Below are positions 24,301-31,469 of a DNA stretch of 35,014 bases, one piece after another; position 1 is the stretch's first letter, and each line of letters opens with the position of its first letter. The position numbers and the translations under genes are program-made. Origin of the DNA: Clostridia bacterium (lineage in GTDB: Bacteria; Bacillota; Clostridia; Christensenellales; Borkfalkiaceae); NCBI GenBank assembly GCA_017467265.1, contig JAFTSO010000011.1:1-35014 (forward strand). The letters run 5' to 3'. Below the pieces are notes generated by a model. That model did not search any database, was not told the DNA's origin, and was given only the letters and a program-made list of their open reading frames with translations.

Positions 24301-27300
24301 GATATCATCACGACGGTTGCTGAATTGAAAGCGCTCGGCATGGGTGGTAATAACAAAACGGCTACGGCGCATATGACGGGCTATTATATCCTTGGCAATG
24401 ATATCATAATTGAGCATCAGGACAATTATTCTGATCTCTTGGCTGCAGGGTATGGTTCTCCTACTACTGGTGACTATAGATTTAAGGCTACGTTCGATGG
24501 TAATGGTTATACGATCCACAATGCGCGTGTTAGTGACGGTGGCTTATTCGGTAAAATGGACAAGGCGACGGTTAAAAACGTTAACCTTACGAATGTGCAT
24601 TTCTTGGATAACCTGTCTAATACGGTAACCAATCAGAGTGGCGGTGAGATCGGGTTGTTCGCATATCAGACATACAATGGCGTGACGTTCGAGAATATTA
24701 ATATTACGGTTGCAACGGCTGCTACTGGTGATTCTTGGAAGAGATTTGGTTTATTTGTTCGTAGAAGTGACGGTGAGGGTGCGGACGTTTATCGCAAAAT
24801 CAAGGTGGACGCTTCTGGTCTTACATTAAAGACTCTTCTCGGTACGAACTACGATGCGAACAATACATACGAAAACGTCTTAATCAAGGCAGCGGGCTAT
24901 AATTTAGTTGCTTATGTGAACGATACCGTGACTACTGGTGTGGAAAATATTACGCAATTGCCTAGCGGCGTGACATTTACAAGAACAAACAGTATGGTTG
25001 CGCAAAATAGCAGTTATACATGGGCTTACGAGGTTTATCAGGGCGACGTGACAGATCTCGGCTTTGCAGAGGGCACGCGCGTTGTTAAATCGGGTATTGA
25101 TGTATCGAACTGGAATACTGCGTATCCTAGCCGTGCAAAACTTGGCTATATTGAGGCTGACTACGACTATGTAGATATTCCGTTCTTAACAACAAACGCG
25201 CTTACGATAGTGCACGTTTGGACTCCTCAACAGCATTTCACCATATCGCCGAGCGGTGTTGTCACGCACGATGCTGATGATCCAGGAAGAACTGCTAAAA
25301 TTCTTGATGCGAAAGGCAACAAAGTTTCTAGTTTTGCAGCAAACACCGTATATACGTTGCGCGTTTATATTGATGATGCAAACGGTACGGCGGCGACAGA
25401 GTTGTCTCTTACGCTGACTTTGCAGGGCAATACTGGTACGATTTACTTCGGTGACGTGAGCTTCGGCGACGAAGTTGAAATCTCCGTTGAAGAGCTTGAT
25501 GCAACGGTGACGATTTCGATCAAGGATGGCACGTTCGCGTTGCCTACTGGGGTACAAGGTACGGTGACGTCGGTTCTTCTGGATGGTGGGGAAATCTTCA
25601 CCAGCGTAAGCGATGGTGTGGTGACGTTCAACAAAGAAGTGATGCCTACGGACGTAACGATGCTCGGCGCAGGCAAAACGTTGATCATTATGACGGATAA
25701 AGCAAACTACAGCGTCAATGCGGATATTTACACCGACGTTATCACGACCGCAGACGAGCTCCGTGCGCTTGGCGTGGGCTACTCTTCTGGTCAGGTTGCG
25801 GTAACCGGGTACTATGTTCTTGGTAATGATATTGATTGTACCAACGCGGAAGTCTTTGCTGCTGGCCATGGCATAAATGTTTATTTTAGCGGCGTCTTTG
25901 ATGGTAATAATTATACGATTAAGAACATTAAGGTGAATACGGGCGGCATTTTTGGTAATACCAATGGCGCGACGATTAAGAACGTGAACTTTACAGGCGT
26001 TATTTATGATGCGGTAAGCTATGCGGACACCTATGGCGCGTGGGGTAACTATACTGCGCTCCTTGCGTGCAATGCTGCGTATACGACGTTTGAAAAGATA
26101 GACGTACAGGTTGCAGAGACGAAATTCTCGTTTAACAATGATAATGAACATTTCTATGAGGCTGTTTTGTTCGTGATTGCAAATGGAACAGTTTCGGTGA
26201 AAGATGTGACGGTTGACGCAACAGACCTTGCACTTGAAAATGTTCTTGGCCTTTACATTGATACTGAAAACGTGACTGTTAATTTTGAAAACGTTTTGGT
26301 TAAGGCTGCGAGCTATTCCACTATTGGTTATGCTGCTGGCGTTAACGCAGACTTGGCGAATACGGATGACGAAGTGAAAGAATGGCCTAACGGCGTTACG
26401 TTTAAGTTAGTGGCGAACCCCAAAGATATCGCAAACGTATCTGGCGGAGATTTGACGGCGTATACGGGTGACGTGACGGAACTTGGCTTTGCAGCAGGCA
26501 CGAAAGTGTTCTCGAAGGTGAGCAATGCGGATACGTATGCGTGGGATAACCGTATTTCGGTACCTGTGCTGAGTGCATTTGATTACGTAGAATTTGACGT
26601 AGTATTTGGATCGGAAAGAAGCTCTTTGACTGGTTGGCCGTACTATAATGGTTCGACTATAGGCAGTTTTACGCTTGCCACGACGTATATGTCGACGAAC
26701 GATGGCGCACAGAGAAAGACGCAGGTCTTTGACGCGAGCGGTAATTTGGTTGTGCAACAAGGCAACTTTGCGGCGAATACACGCTATACGGTTCGTATTG
26801 GTATCAATGCGGATGAAACGTTGAGTGCATTCCATCTCGGTCTTGATACGTCTGGTCAAACGTATTATATCTCGCAGGCAAGATATGGTCAATACAACCA
26901 AAGCGAACTGTGGGTATGCGATACGGGGGCAACGCTTGCAAAATACGAAGGCGATGTGACGGCGATTGGTTTTGCGGAAGGTACGACCGTACGTTATAAG
27001 GCGATTGAAAACGCGAACAACGATCGTTTGATGATTGACTTTAACAAAGCGTACGATTACGTTGATATCGAATTCTCGTTCGCTGACAATCGTACGATAG
27101 GCGCGTTCTGTCTGTGGGATGGCGTAAAAGGCCACTACGACGTGTATGTTACGGGTGGTGTCTCTGCCGCAGGTGACGTTGCAAATGAAAGAACCATCCA
27201 GGTATTCGATGCAAACGGTAATGCGGTTTCGTCGTTTGTTGCGCATACGAGATATAAACTGCGTGTGTATATCAAAGATGTGAACGGTGAAAATGAAATC

Positions 27301-27390
27301 AAAAAATTGCAATTTACGACGTGGAGCACCAGCGCGGACGATCCTGCAGTTCTCTACTTCGGCAATATCACCTTCGGCAACGATGAATAA
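18367..27390 (+). CDS. Giant secreted DUF4838 protein with C-terminal beta modules (ATT start)
   Basis: About 3007 aa. No ATG, GTG or usable TTG precedes the signal peptide. ATT 18367 followed by AAA-AAG-AAG has AAAGGAGGAGG about 9 nt upstream and gives a complete n-region ('KKKTAKKS'), hydrophobic core and cleavage near 'VKAAAA'. TTG 18403 would remove the n-region and has no ribosome binding site. Domains: ~55-210 a module common in clostridial surface proteins ('SIRTSDYNGIRFRT', 'YGTLILPADYLG', 'ARSYV'); ~241-314 Ig-like; ~321-1030 GH67N-like plus DUF4838, with Cys cluster C660-T-C662-S-S-C665; then GLUG-like modules, a BIG2-like domain (about nt 22740-22975), duplicated linkers and three beta-sandwich modules. 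No surface anchor is seen. It is probably an extracellular glycan-degrading or glycan-binding protein; activity unproven. Confidence 0.88.
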   Translation: MKKKTAKKSIISLALCAFACCIAGGVSFLRGGDVKAAAATAPVYNTLEAFTIEEEGSIRTSDYNGIRFRTVLEQEELDAIDALGLSNMQYGTLILPADYLGSQELTHATANVLDIQTKKWQQEGTEWTSVLAGAKDANGEYTSLPESYNNRPLVARSYVTGIKDGVTVYYYTENTVVRSIGYVAHMEEQTQESVTDQVANISKDADIRVEFVNENQISANQSEPANGAVELISNKLPNSTEKMAVLTIGGVPYENAKVSYEYTTSNADVISVNGTTVVANKVGKATITVTATYVLDEENETTITRTATREINTDTFVGASEYKILISDEAKNASAITYANFANGGIATSAQYEKAAAELLQKIFAEATGVELPIVTSADDKFISIGATGKETGKAVSTTKDTSSQVFVDGYNVYILGKKAPEAVYYGTHQFLTDTVGYEFLMENTYSYDANTEVQAAATAYEPDIEYNVIQSDLRVDGVMDGYFMQDYTRDMIALGINKGATQKTAFHQGIAHNSVLVVDALTRETSTIYVGNGSSTVDWYATGTTYSAMGVQSGTFKTITNPYYDTTGKNTTSEDTDSNTKDGNVTSDPFATCVINDDGTKTWTYYKTIKAELCYTAHGYSSQRTALIKVVADEMIAQLKANPERTRLGFSHMDHRIWCTCSSCTTQGNPSDNLLEFLLDVAAAVKSRWSETERKDSSDNFKISSLFYHATNLAPKNTKNYETKLSDYGKHVEIWFAETGADYLVPLDDTTSGSEWNTAVHNNLKVFKDLGTDMLWWGYYGTTMQFYVPYDSLNAIRGNYALAKAYGIDFMFNQMMSSTQNFARLKEYLMSKLAWNADVEDNEWNGWIESYFKGAYGAGSDKMRAYYNSWSQWCKDNWNSLKTNSEYNATATSVDGSIGRTEVLDKDDEDFFAFSETTLKDWINTIDQAISALDPNDPNYDTYYWNIKREKATPLYLMMYIFGDNRIESGEGLNTWDAPTDYTDAEFDGDTSYVLKYGAEFLEIIAHCDLAYFGEGRSIDIFKTAIENVLSNATTTTVKDDQIVDAGSSLTLKHTAITAGDYTVRVISADGVTSPEDEVKASAGSITIPATITAGKTYIVELLSSAGNVIRFTNVHTRTENANHQVMAKTQYMFCDEQDLLLKDSAIKAGTTYTVKIDTRQYTATSYVNGKLSVPIGQMAVNTNKKVLCDDGATTYEFNVICANPIRTAEDLKALGMGNNNNTALKDITGYYVLANDITFVHQDDWSDLIAAGYDAASDGVKDDKGNYINKYHFKGVFDGNGYTIDNMRVSDGGIFGTATEATIKNVNLTNVHLIEDIPTGLSEQNGGYIAIFAYTAPKSTFENINITMATSPNNKWTWKRDGLFVCSGSSGAATFRNITVDASGLTLKTLLGISHNTENVYENVVIKAADYVAVGYTGDSYTDPDGDNIGEQNTAVMIAKGQYPSGVEFQTVGLCITTEETEVRANGSLTVKTNQTQGVTYSLETEIEGVEINKTTGVLTVSSRVEIGTKITVIATSADGSAKKTFTVIRALETYTAAVQNVEMGHYLDGTTVVMGATSATIDLSEIYDTYLAGSNVTVTCGDTTWYQGVFGSNSWTITLNESMKSWNGIKNFVFTSETNTCEYEITLPVNFVQGVIELDKDNVGSPTDLQAIMKSNMGGHYVLTSDLNMGGNTLKGVEEFSGVLDGNGYAIVNATLLYDANPSISYNGKIESYAPVFIIVNKGTVKDIRFELLNYAYNEGSSLRGIVAYNHGEINNVYVEIDLQTNLNAKNSVGDTPSVEAWGALGILGKVNYGTVNNVIVKATSSTNVALRVNEIAGFYYKNNAGATINNSYLITDVGHVEPVFIEGTATVEKYDAWNDTLVSKISSWSAPWANPSYGVCFGNSVIYEDPNATATEIEETLLMSIKDGVVTLPDGIDGTIKSVTFNGTEIFVSADGNTMTFDGSAIATADLGASKTLIVRTSENKYQLQATMVTDIITTVAELKALGMGGNNKTATAHMTGYYILGNDIIIEHQDNYSDLLAAGYGSPTTGDYRFKATFDGNGYTIHNARVSDGGLFGKMDKATVKNVNLTNVHFLDNLSNTVTNQSGGEIGLFAYQTYNGVTFENINITVATAATGDSWKRFGLFVRRSDGEGADVYRKIKVDASGLTLKTLLGTNYDANNTYENVLIKAAGYNLVAYVNDTVTTGVENITQLPSGVTFTRTNSMVAQNSSYTWAYEVYQGDVTDLGFAEGTRVVKSGIDVSNWNTAYPSRAKLGYIEADYDYVDIPFLTTNALTIVHVWTPQQHFTISPSGVVTHDADDPGRTAKILDAKGNKVSSFAANTVYTLRVYIDDANGTAATELSLTLTLQGNTGTIYFGDVSFGDEVEISVEELDATVTISIKDGTFALPTGVQGTVTSVLLDGGEIFTSVSDGVVTFNKEVMPTDVTMLGAGKTLIIMTDKANYSVNADIYTDVITTADELRALGVGYSSGQVAVTGYYVLGNDIDCTNAEVFAAGHGINVYFSGVFDGNNYTIKNIKVNTGGIFGNTNGATIKNVNFTGVIYDAVSYADTYGAWGNYTALLACNAAYTTFEKIDVQVAETKFSFNNDNEHFYEAVLFVIANGTVSVKDVTVDATDLALENVLGLYIDTENVTVNFENVLVKAASYSTIGYAAGVNADLANTDDEVKEWPNGVTFKLVANPKDIANVSGGDLTAYTGDVTELGFAAGTKVFSKVSNADTYAWDNRISVPVLSAFDYVEFDVVFGSERSSLTGWPYYNGSTIGSFTLATTYMSTNDGAQRKTQVFDASGNLVVQQGNFAANTRYTVRIGINADETLSAFHLGLDTSGQTYYISQARYGQYNQSELWVCDTGATLAKYEGDVTAIGFAEGTTVRYKAIENANNDRLMIDFNKAYDYVDIEFSFADNRTIGAFCLWDGVKGHYDVYVTGGVSAAGDVANERTIQVFDANGNAVSSFVAHTRYKLRVYIKDVNGENEIKKLQFTTWSTSADDPAVLYFGNITFGNDE
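21985..26440 (+). repeat. GLUG-like protein modules R1-R4 inside the giant gene
   Basis: Modules at about 21985-22735, 23308-23990 (divergent), 24310-25020 and 25741-26440 repeat the pattern 'T-A-x-(D/E)-L-(K/R)-A-L-G-(M/V)-G', 'GYYVL-(A/G)-NDI', 'F-(D)-GNGYTI', 'GG-(I/L)-FG', 'ATIKNVN', 'FE-(N/K)-I', 'VDASGLTLKTLLG' and 'ENV-(V/L)-(I/V)-KAA'. The DNA has diverged at synonymous positions while the protein pattern is kept, indicating old duplications under selection. Linkers at about 24056-24310 and 25498-25740 are also paralogous. Confidence 0.8.
25030..27387 (+). repeat. Three C-terminal beta-sandwich modules of the giant protein
   Basis: Modules at about 25030-25490, 26458-26935 and 26944-27387 each begin 'Y-x-GDVT-x-(L/I)-GFA-x-GT' and contain 'YDYV-(D/E)', '(V/I)-(F/L)-DA-x-GN' and '(F/V)-(A/V)-(A)-(N/H)-T-x-Y-x-(L/V)-R-(V/I)-x-I'. 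Two end with 'YFG-(D/N)-(V/I)-(S/T)-FG'. They resemble concanavalin-like sugar-binding sandwiches, but no named family is recognised. Confidence 0.75.
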
Positions 27391-27434
27391 GGCACAATAA
27401 AAAACGGAATATACTTTCGGTTTTTGAACAAAAA

Positions 27435-27474
27435 AACAAGGGGTTGGGCAATTATGCTCGACCCTTTTGTTTTT
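27435..27474 (+). terminator. Rho-independent terminator of the giant gene
   Basis: AACAAGGGGTTGGGC (27435-27449) pairs with GCTCGACCCTTTTGTT (27456-27471) with G-U pairs and one bulged T, across a 6-nt loop, followed by a T run. It lies 45 bp after the stop codon. Confidence 0.8.
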
Positions 27475-27509
27475 CGTAAAAATACCCTGAAAAACTTTCC
27501 GTTATCCTA

Positions 27510-27538
27510 TTTACAATCGGTTTTGTTTGTGTTATAAT
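27510..27538 (+). promoter_or_regulatory. Upstream promoter P1 of the ADP-ribosylglycohydrolase gene
   Basis: TTTACA (27510-27515), 17 bp, TATAAT (27533-27538). Its start point would be about 27545, just before the TGCAATTT repeats, so a protein bound there could block P1. Confidence 0.75.
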
Positions 27539-27551
27539 ATCTTTGTATAAA

Positions 27552-27580
27552 TGCAATTTTTGCGCATATTATTGCAATTT
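27552..27580 (+). promoter_or_regulatory. TGCAATTT direct repeats, operator shared with the giant gene
   Basis: TGCAATTT at 27552 and again at 27573, 21 bp apart. The second copy starts 15 bp before the -35 of P2, the same geometry as at 17946-17975, and GCA also matches between the repeats. The pair also contains TGCAAT/ATTGCA as an inverted repeat. Confidence 0.6.
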
Positions 27581-27587
27581 CTATACA

Positions 27588-27616
27588 ATGACATGGCGTT
27601 GAGATTGTGCTATAAT
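27588..27616 (+). promoter_or_regulatory. Downstream promoter P2 of the ADP-ribosylglycohydrolase gene
   Basis: ATGACA (27588-27593), 17 bp, TATAAT (27611-27616). Located 29 bp before the start codon and directly after the paired repeats, so probably the regulated promoter. Confidence 0.75.
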
Positions 27617-27644
27617 ATATCAAAATAAATACATAGGTGATTTT

Positions 27645-29213
27645 ATGAAACTGAATTTTGAAAGCTACAAAGATAAGGTTCGCGCTTGCTGGATCGGTAA
27701 AAATATCGGCGGAACGCTCGGCGGACCGTACGAAGGCGTTCGTAAAAAGTTGGACGTGACGGGTTTTGTCACAAAAAAGGGCGAGCCGCTTCCCAATGAC
27801 GATTTGGATTTGCAGCTCGTTTGGTTGCACGCGATGGAGAAGGAAGGTCCGAAACATCTCACGGCGGAAGTGTTGGGGGATTATTGGCTCTCGTTTATCA
27901 CAATGTACGCAGGTGAATATTCGATCGCGCGCCGCAATATGGAGCTTGGCATTATGCCGCCGCTCTCGGCGGAAACGGTGAATAACGACACCTTAAAGCA
28001 CTCTAACGGTGCGTGGATTCGTACGGAGATCTGGGCGACCTTGTTCCCTGCACAGCCTGATATGGCGGCGAGATATGCGATCGAGGACGCAAAGGTGGAT
28101 CACGGCAACGGCGAGGGTACGTATGCCGCGATGTTCGTTGCGGCGTTAGAAAGTGCCGCGTTCGCCGTAAAAGATTTGCGCAAACTCATCGAAATCGGTT
28201 TGGCGAAAATCCCTGCCGATTGCCGTATGGCGCGCACGGTTCGTCTTTTGCTCGATTGTTATGATAACGGAGTGCCTGCGATGGACGCACGTGACGCGGT
28301 GTTAAAGGAAAACTACGACATTGGCGACGGCTGGTTCTCCGCGCCCTCGAACGTTGGCTATGCAACGCTGGGGCTGTTGTACGGCGAAGGGGATTTCAAA
28401 AAATCTATGCTGCTGGCGGTCAACTGCGGCGACGATACCGATTGTACGGCAGGTACGGTCGGGGCAGTTCTCGGCATTATGTACGGCACGCAGGGTATTC
28501 CCAAGGACTGGGAAGAATATATCGGGGATAAGATTGTCACGTGCAGTATCAATCAGGCTACGGCGTTCCCGTTTGTTTACTCGTGTACGAATTTGACGGA
28601 AAAGGTTACAAAACTTGCGCCTATGGTGACTTATCAAATGAAAGCTCCCTTCGCAAAAGCGCTCGAATTTGTTTATACGGAAGATTCTGAATTTAGCGAC
28701 AGTGATATTGAATATTTTGCGCTGCCCTACGGTGAGAGCGAAGAATCGGAAGAAATGGCGATGTCGGTGCAGTCGCTCCAACGCCCGAACACGATTACCA
28801 AAACGTGTGGTACGGTGTATGCGATGGTGACGGTGCACAGCGGTCCTTATGCGACGGCAGGTGCGGAAAAACGCATTTCGATCGCGTTCCAAAACCGTTT
28901 GAAAGCGTTTGGTCAGCAGCCGCACAATATCAAAGTATCGTTGCTTTTGCCCGAAGGCTGGACGGCGAATATGGAAGAATTTGACGTATGCGTTGGTCAA
29001 TGGTGGTGTATCACGGAAAACACGTACAATACCGAGCCCGTGGACGTTGTGCTCACCGCGCCTGAAAAACTCGCGGCGCACAGCCGTATCCTGATTTTGG
29101 TGGAAGAATACGGCAGATACCACGTCGAGAGTATTCCCGTAATGCTCTTGAACCGTCCCACGGAAAAACTGTATATTTACGAGCACCGTTTTACCGATTA
29201 CGAACGCAAGTGA
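27645..29213 (+). CDS. ADP-ribosylglycohydrolase-fold protein with C-terminal beta domain
   Basis: A 522-aa cytoplasmic protein. The first ~310 residues fit the ADP-ribosylglycohydrolase (DraG/ARH) family: 'ACWIGKNIGGTLGGPYEG' at the N-terminus, 'NDDLDLQLVW' (D52, D53, D55) and 'NCGDDTDCTAGTVGAVLG' (D263, D264, D266), the acidic residues that hold the dinuclear metal site. A strand-rich ~190-residue C-terminal extension ('VSLLLPEGWTANM', 'HSRILILVEEYGRYHVES') is absent from classical DraG. Close relatives of this layout sit in carbohydrate loci, so the true substrate may be a glycoside rather than an ADP-ribosyl protein; this is inference. A weak AGGTGA site precedes ATG 27645. It shares a regulatory motif with the giant gene and is followed by sugar isomerase and oxidoreductase genes. 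Confidence 0.85.
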   Translation: MKLNFESYKDKVRACWIGKNIGGTLGGPYEGVRKKLDVTGFVTKKGEPLPNDDLDLQLVWLHAMEKEGPKHLTAEVLGDYWLSFITMYAGEYSIARRNMELGIMPPLSAETVNNDTLKHSNGAWIRTEIWATLFPAQPDMAARYAIEDAKVDHGNGEGTYAAMFVAALESAAFAVKDLRKLIEIGLAKIPADCRMARTVRLLLDCYDNGVPAMDARDAVLKENYDIGDGWFSAPSNVGYATLGLLYGEGDFKKSMLLAVNCGDDTDCTAGTVGAVLGIMYGTQGIPKDWEEYIGDKIVTCSINQATAFPFVYSCTNLTEKVTKLAPMVTYQMKAPFAKALEFVYTEDSEFSDSDIEYFALPYGESEESEEMAMSVQSLQRPNTITKTCGTVYAMVTVHSGPYATAGAEKRISIAFQNRLKAFGQQPHNIKVSLLLPEGWTANMEEFDVCVGQWWCITENTYNTEPVDVVLTAPEKLAAHSRILILVEEYGRYHVESIPVMLLNRPTEKLYIYEHRFTDYERK

Positions 29214-29261
29214 AATCGTAAATAAACAAGAAAAAATGCAATGTAAAAAGAATTTAAGCAA

Positions 29262-29290
29262 TTGACTTCTTGACTTTCTTATGATAAAAT
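29262..29290 (+). promoter_or_regulatory. Promoter of the isomerase-oxidoreductase pair
   Basis: TTGACT (29262-29267), 17 bp, TAAAAT (29285-29290). TGCAAT (29237) and AGCAAT (29257) lie just upstream, 20 bp apart: a weaker, differently placed version of the repeats at 27552. Confidence 0.65.
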
Positions 29291-29324
29291 AAGGGAGCCA
29301 ATTAGGTTCTTTGGAGGAATTACT

Positions 29325-30182
29325 ATGATAAAAGTAAAACTTTGTGCATTTAGCGACGAGGCGTCCAGCGCGCTGGACGGTCAGATTGCGGCACTAAAAC
29401 GCAATAATATTCCATATATGGAAATGCGTACGGTCAACGGCAAGAACGTGACGACGTTGACGGTGGACGAAGCAAAGGAAATCCGTCAGCAGTTGGCGGA
29501 CAACGGCTTGGCAGTATGGTCGATCGGTTCGCCGATCGGCAAATCGCACATCGACGATCCGTTTGAAAAAACGGAAGAATTGTTGCGCCATACTTGCGAA
29601 GTGGCGAACGCGCTCGGCACAGACAAAATCCGTATGTTCAGCTTTTTTAAGGCGTATGACAAGCGCGACGAAGTTATCTCCCGTTTGCAAAAAATGGTAG
29701 CGATCGCGCAGGAATATAACGTAGGTCTGTACCACGAAAACGAAAAGGATATTTTCGGCGACGTGGCGGAGCGTGTCGTAGATATTATGGAAAACGTACC
29801 CGGTTTGTACCACATTTACGATCCTGCGAACTACTTACAATGCGGTGAAAAAGCGGACGATACGCAGCGCATTTTCGCTGGCAAAATCGATTATTATCAC
29901 GTCAAAGACGTTATTGTGGAGACGGGCTCGCTCGTTCCTGCAGGCGTTGGCGACGGCAAGATCGGCAACATTTTGAAAACGATCACGTCGGACAAGACGT
30001 TCACACTCGAACCCCACCTGGCGATATTCGAAGGGTATTCGCTGATCGACAAAACGGTGATGAAACACGAGTTTGAATTCCGCACGGCGGACGAAGCTTT
30101 CGATGCGGCGGTTGCTGCGCTCAAAGGCTTGCTCAAAGACGCTGGTTTTGAAGAAATCGGCAACGAGTTTGTAAAACAATAA
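29325..30182 (+). CDS. Sugar phosphate isomerase/epimerase-like TIM barrel
   Basis: A 285-aa member of the xylose isomerase-like TIM-barrel (AP endonuclease 2) family. The expected metal-binding positions are present: E138 in 'LYHENEKD', D166 in 'IYDPANY', H192 in 'YYHVKD' and E229 in 'FTLEPHL'. Members isomerise or epimerise sugars and keto-sugars in the cytoplasm. It has its own promoter and a strong GGAGG site 7 nt before ATG 29325. The Gfo/Idh/MocA gene follows 29 bp later and the two are very probably co-transcribed. That pairing is typical of oxidative pathways in which the oxidoreductase makes a 3-keto or similar sugar. Substrate not determined. Confidence 0.88.
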   Translation: MIKVKLCAFSDEASSALDGQIAALKRNNIPYMEMRTVNGKNVTTLTVDEAKEIRQQLADNGLAVWSIGSPIGKSHIDDPFEKTEELLRHTCEVANALGTDKIRMFSFFKAYDKRDEVISRLQKMVAIAQEYNVGLYHENEKDIFGDVAERVVDIMENVPGLYHIYDPANYLQCGEKADDTQRIFAGKIDYYHVKDVIVETGSLVPAGVGDGKIGNILKTITSDKTFTLEPHLAIFEGYSLIDKTVMKHEFEFRTADEAFDAAVAALKGLLKDAGFEEIGNEFVKQ

Positions 30183-30211
30183 ATCGTGCCCAAAAGGCAA
30201 AGAGGTAAGAA

Positions 30212-31396
30212 ATGAAAAAGATTAGATTTGGTATTGTAGGCGTAGGCAACCAAGGCACGTATTATGCGCAAAGTTTATTCGCGGAAGGGCAAATTGAAAA
30301 CGGGGTAGTTTCGGCAATCTGTGATCTCAGCGATGTAAAAATTGCGACGATTCAAGAAAAACTCAAGGACGACAGCATTCAGTATTTTAAGGACTATAAA
30401 GAGATGGTGAATAGCGGAGTTTGCGACGCGGTGCTGGTGGAAACGCCGCACTATTCGCATACGGAGATCGTCACGTATTGTTTGGAACACGGTATGCCTG
30501 TTGTCTGCGAAAAACCGGCAGGGGTATATACAAAAGAAGTGCGCGAAATGAACGAAATTGCCGCGAAATGCAACACCCAATTCGGTATGATGTTCAATCA
30601 GCGTACCAACTGTGTATATCGCAAAATGCGTGAAATTATCGCAGAAGGCGGTATCGGTGATTTGCAGCGCGTCACGTGGATTATTACCAACTGGTACAGA
30701 ACGCAAAACTATTACGACAGCGGTAGTTGGCGTGCGACGTGGGACGGCGAAGGCGGCGGCGTACTGATCAACCAAAGCCCTCACCAGATCGACCTGTTCC
30801 AATGGATTGTAGGCAAAATGCCCAAGACGGTGCGCGGTTTCTGCCAGTACGGCAAATGGCACAATATCGAGGTGGAGGACGAAGTGACGGCGTTTGTCAC
30901 CTATGACAACGGCGCAACGGGCGTGTTCATCACCACGACGGGCGAAGCGCCGGGCACGAACCGTTTTGAAATTTCGGGCACGAAAGGGAAACTCCTTTGC
31001 GAGAATAACAAACTGCTCTGGTATAAAAACGATCGCGACGCGCAGGAAAACAGCTATTCGGCGTCGAGTGGATTTACGATGCCGAAATCGGAAATCATCG
31101 AGGTGGAAACGGACGGCAAGAATCCCCAGCACGCAGGCATTATCAACAACTTTGCCAACGCGCTCTTGGGGTTAGAGCCTTTGTTTGTGGACGGTCAGGA
31201 AGGGTTTAACGGCGTAGAGCTGATGAACGCGATCGAACTTTCGGGCTGGAAGAACGGCGAAGAGATCACGCTGCCCGTCAACGAAGACGAATACTTGGCA
31301 GAGCTGAACAAGCGCCGTGCAACGTCGAAAAAGAAAGCTGCTGTGGAAACGGTAGCCGCAGATATGGGCAATACGTTTGGTACGGAAAAGAAATAA
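30212..31396 (+). CDS. Gfo/Idh/MocA family NAD(P)-dependent oxidoreductase
   Basis: A 394-aa protein with an N-terminal Rossmann fold ('FGIVGVGNQG', glycines 7, 10, 12 and 15), the family signature 'CEKPAG' (E100-K101-P102), and the C-terminal catalytic block 'GGGVLINQSPHQIDLFQW' with H191 and D194 in the usual H-x-x-D arrangement. 'EDEVTAFVTYDNGATGVF' and 'FEISGTKGKL' belong to the substrate-binding sheet. It should oxidise or reduce a sugar or cyclitol. The C-terminal ~35 residues are Lys/Ala-rich and probably disordered. Start: ATG 30212 with AGAGGTAAG. It is followed by a strong hairpin. Function within the locus is inferred from co-location with the isomerase. Confidence 0.9.
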   Translation: MKKIRFGIVGVGNQGTYYAQSLFAEGQIENGVVSAICDLSDVKIATIQEKLKDDSIQYFKDYKEMVNSGVCDAVLVETPHYSHTEIVTYCLEHGMPVVCEKPAGVYTKEVREMNEIAAKCNTQFGMMFNQRTNCVYRKMREIIAEGGIGDLQRVTWIITNWYRTQNYYDSGSWRATWDGEGGGVLINQSPHQIDLFQWIVGKMPKTVRGFCQYGKWHNIEVEDEVTAFVTYDNGATGVFITTTGEAPGTNRFEISGTKGKLLCENNKLLWYKNDRDAQENSYSASSGFTMPKSEIIEVETDGKNPQHAGIINNFANALLGLEPLFVDGQEGFNGVELMNAIELSGWKNGEEITLPVNEDEYLAELNKRRATSKKKAAVETVAADMGNTFGTEKK

Positions 31397-31408
31397 TATA
31401 GCTAGCAA

Positions 31409-31441
31409 AACAGCTCTCGCGGCGTTGTCGCGAGAGCTGTT
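31409..31441 (+). terminator. Strong 13-bp hairpin after the oxidoreductase gene
   Basis: AACAGCTCTCGCG (31409-31421) and CGCGAGAGCTGTT (31429-31441) are perfectly complementary with a 7-nt loop. No good T run follows, so termination may be incomplete, but it marks the end of the operon. Confidence 0.65.
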
Positions 31442-31469
31442 CCCATAATAATCTTTGCGAAAAAACCGC

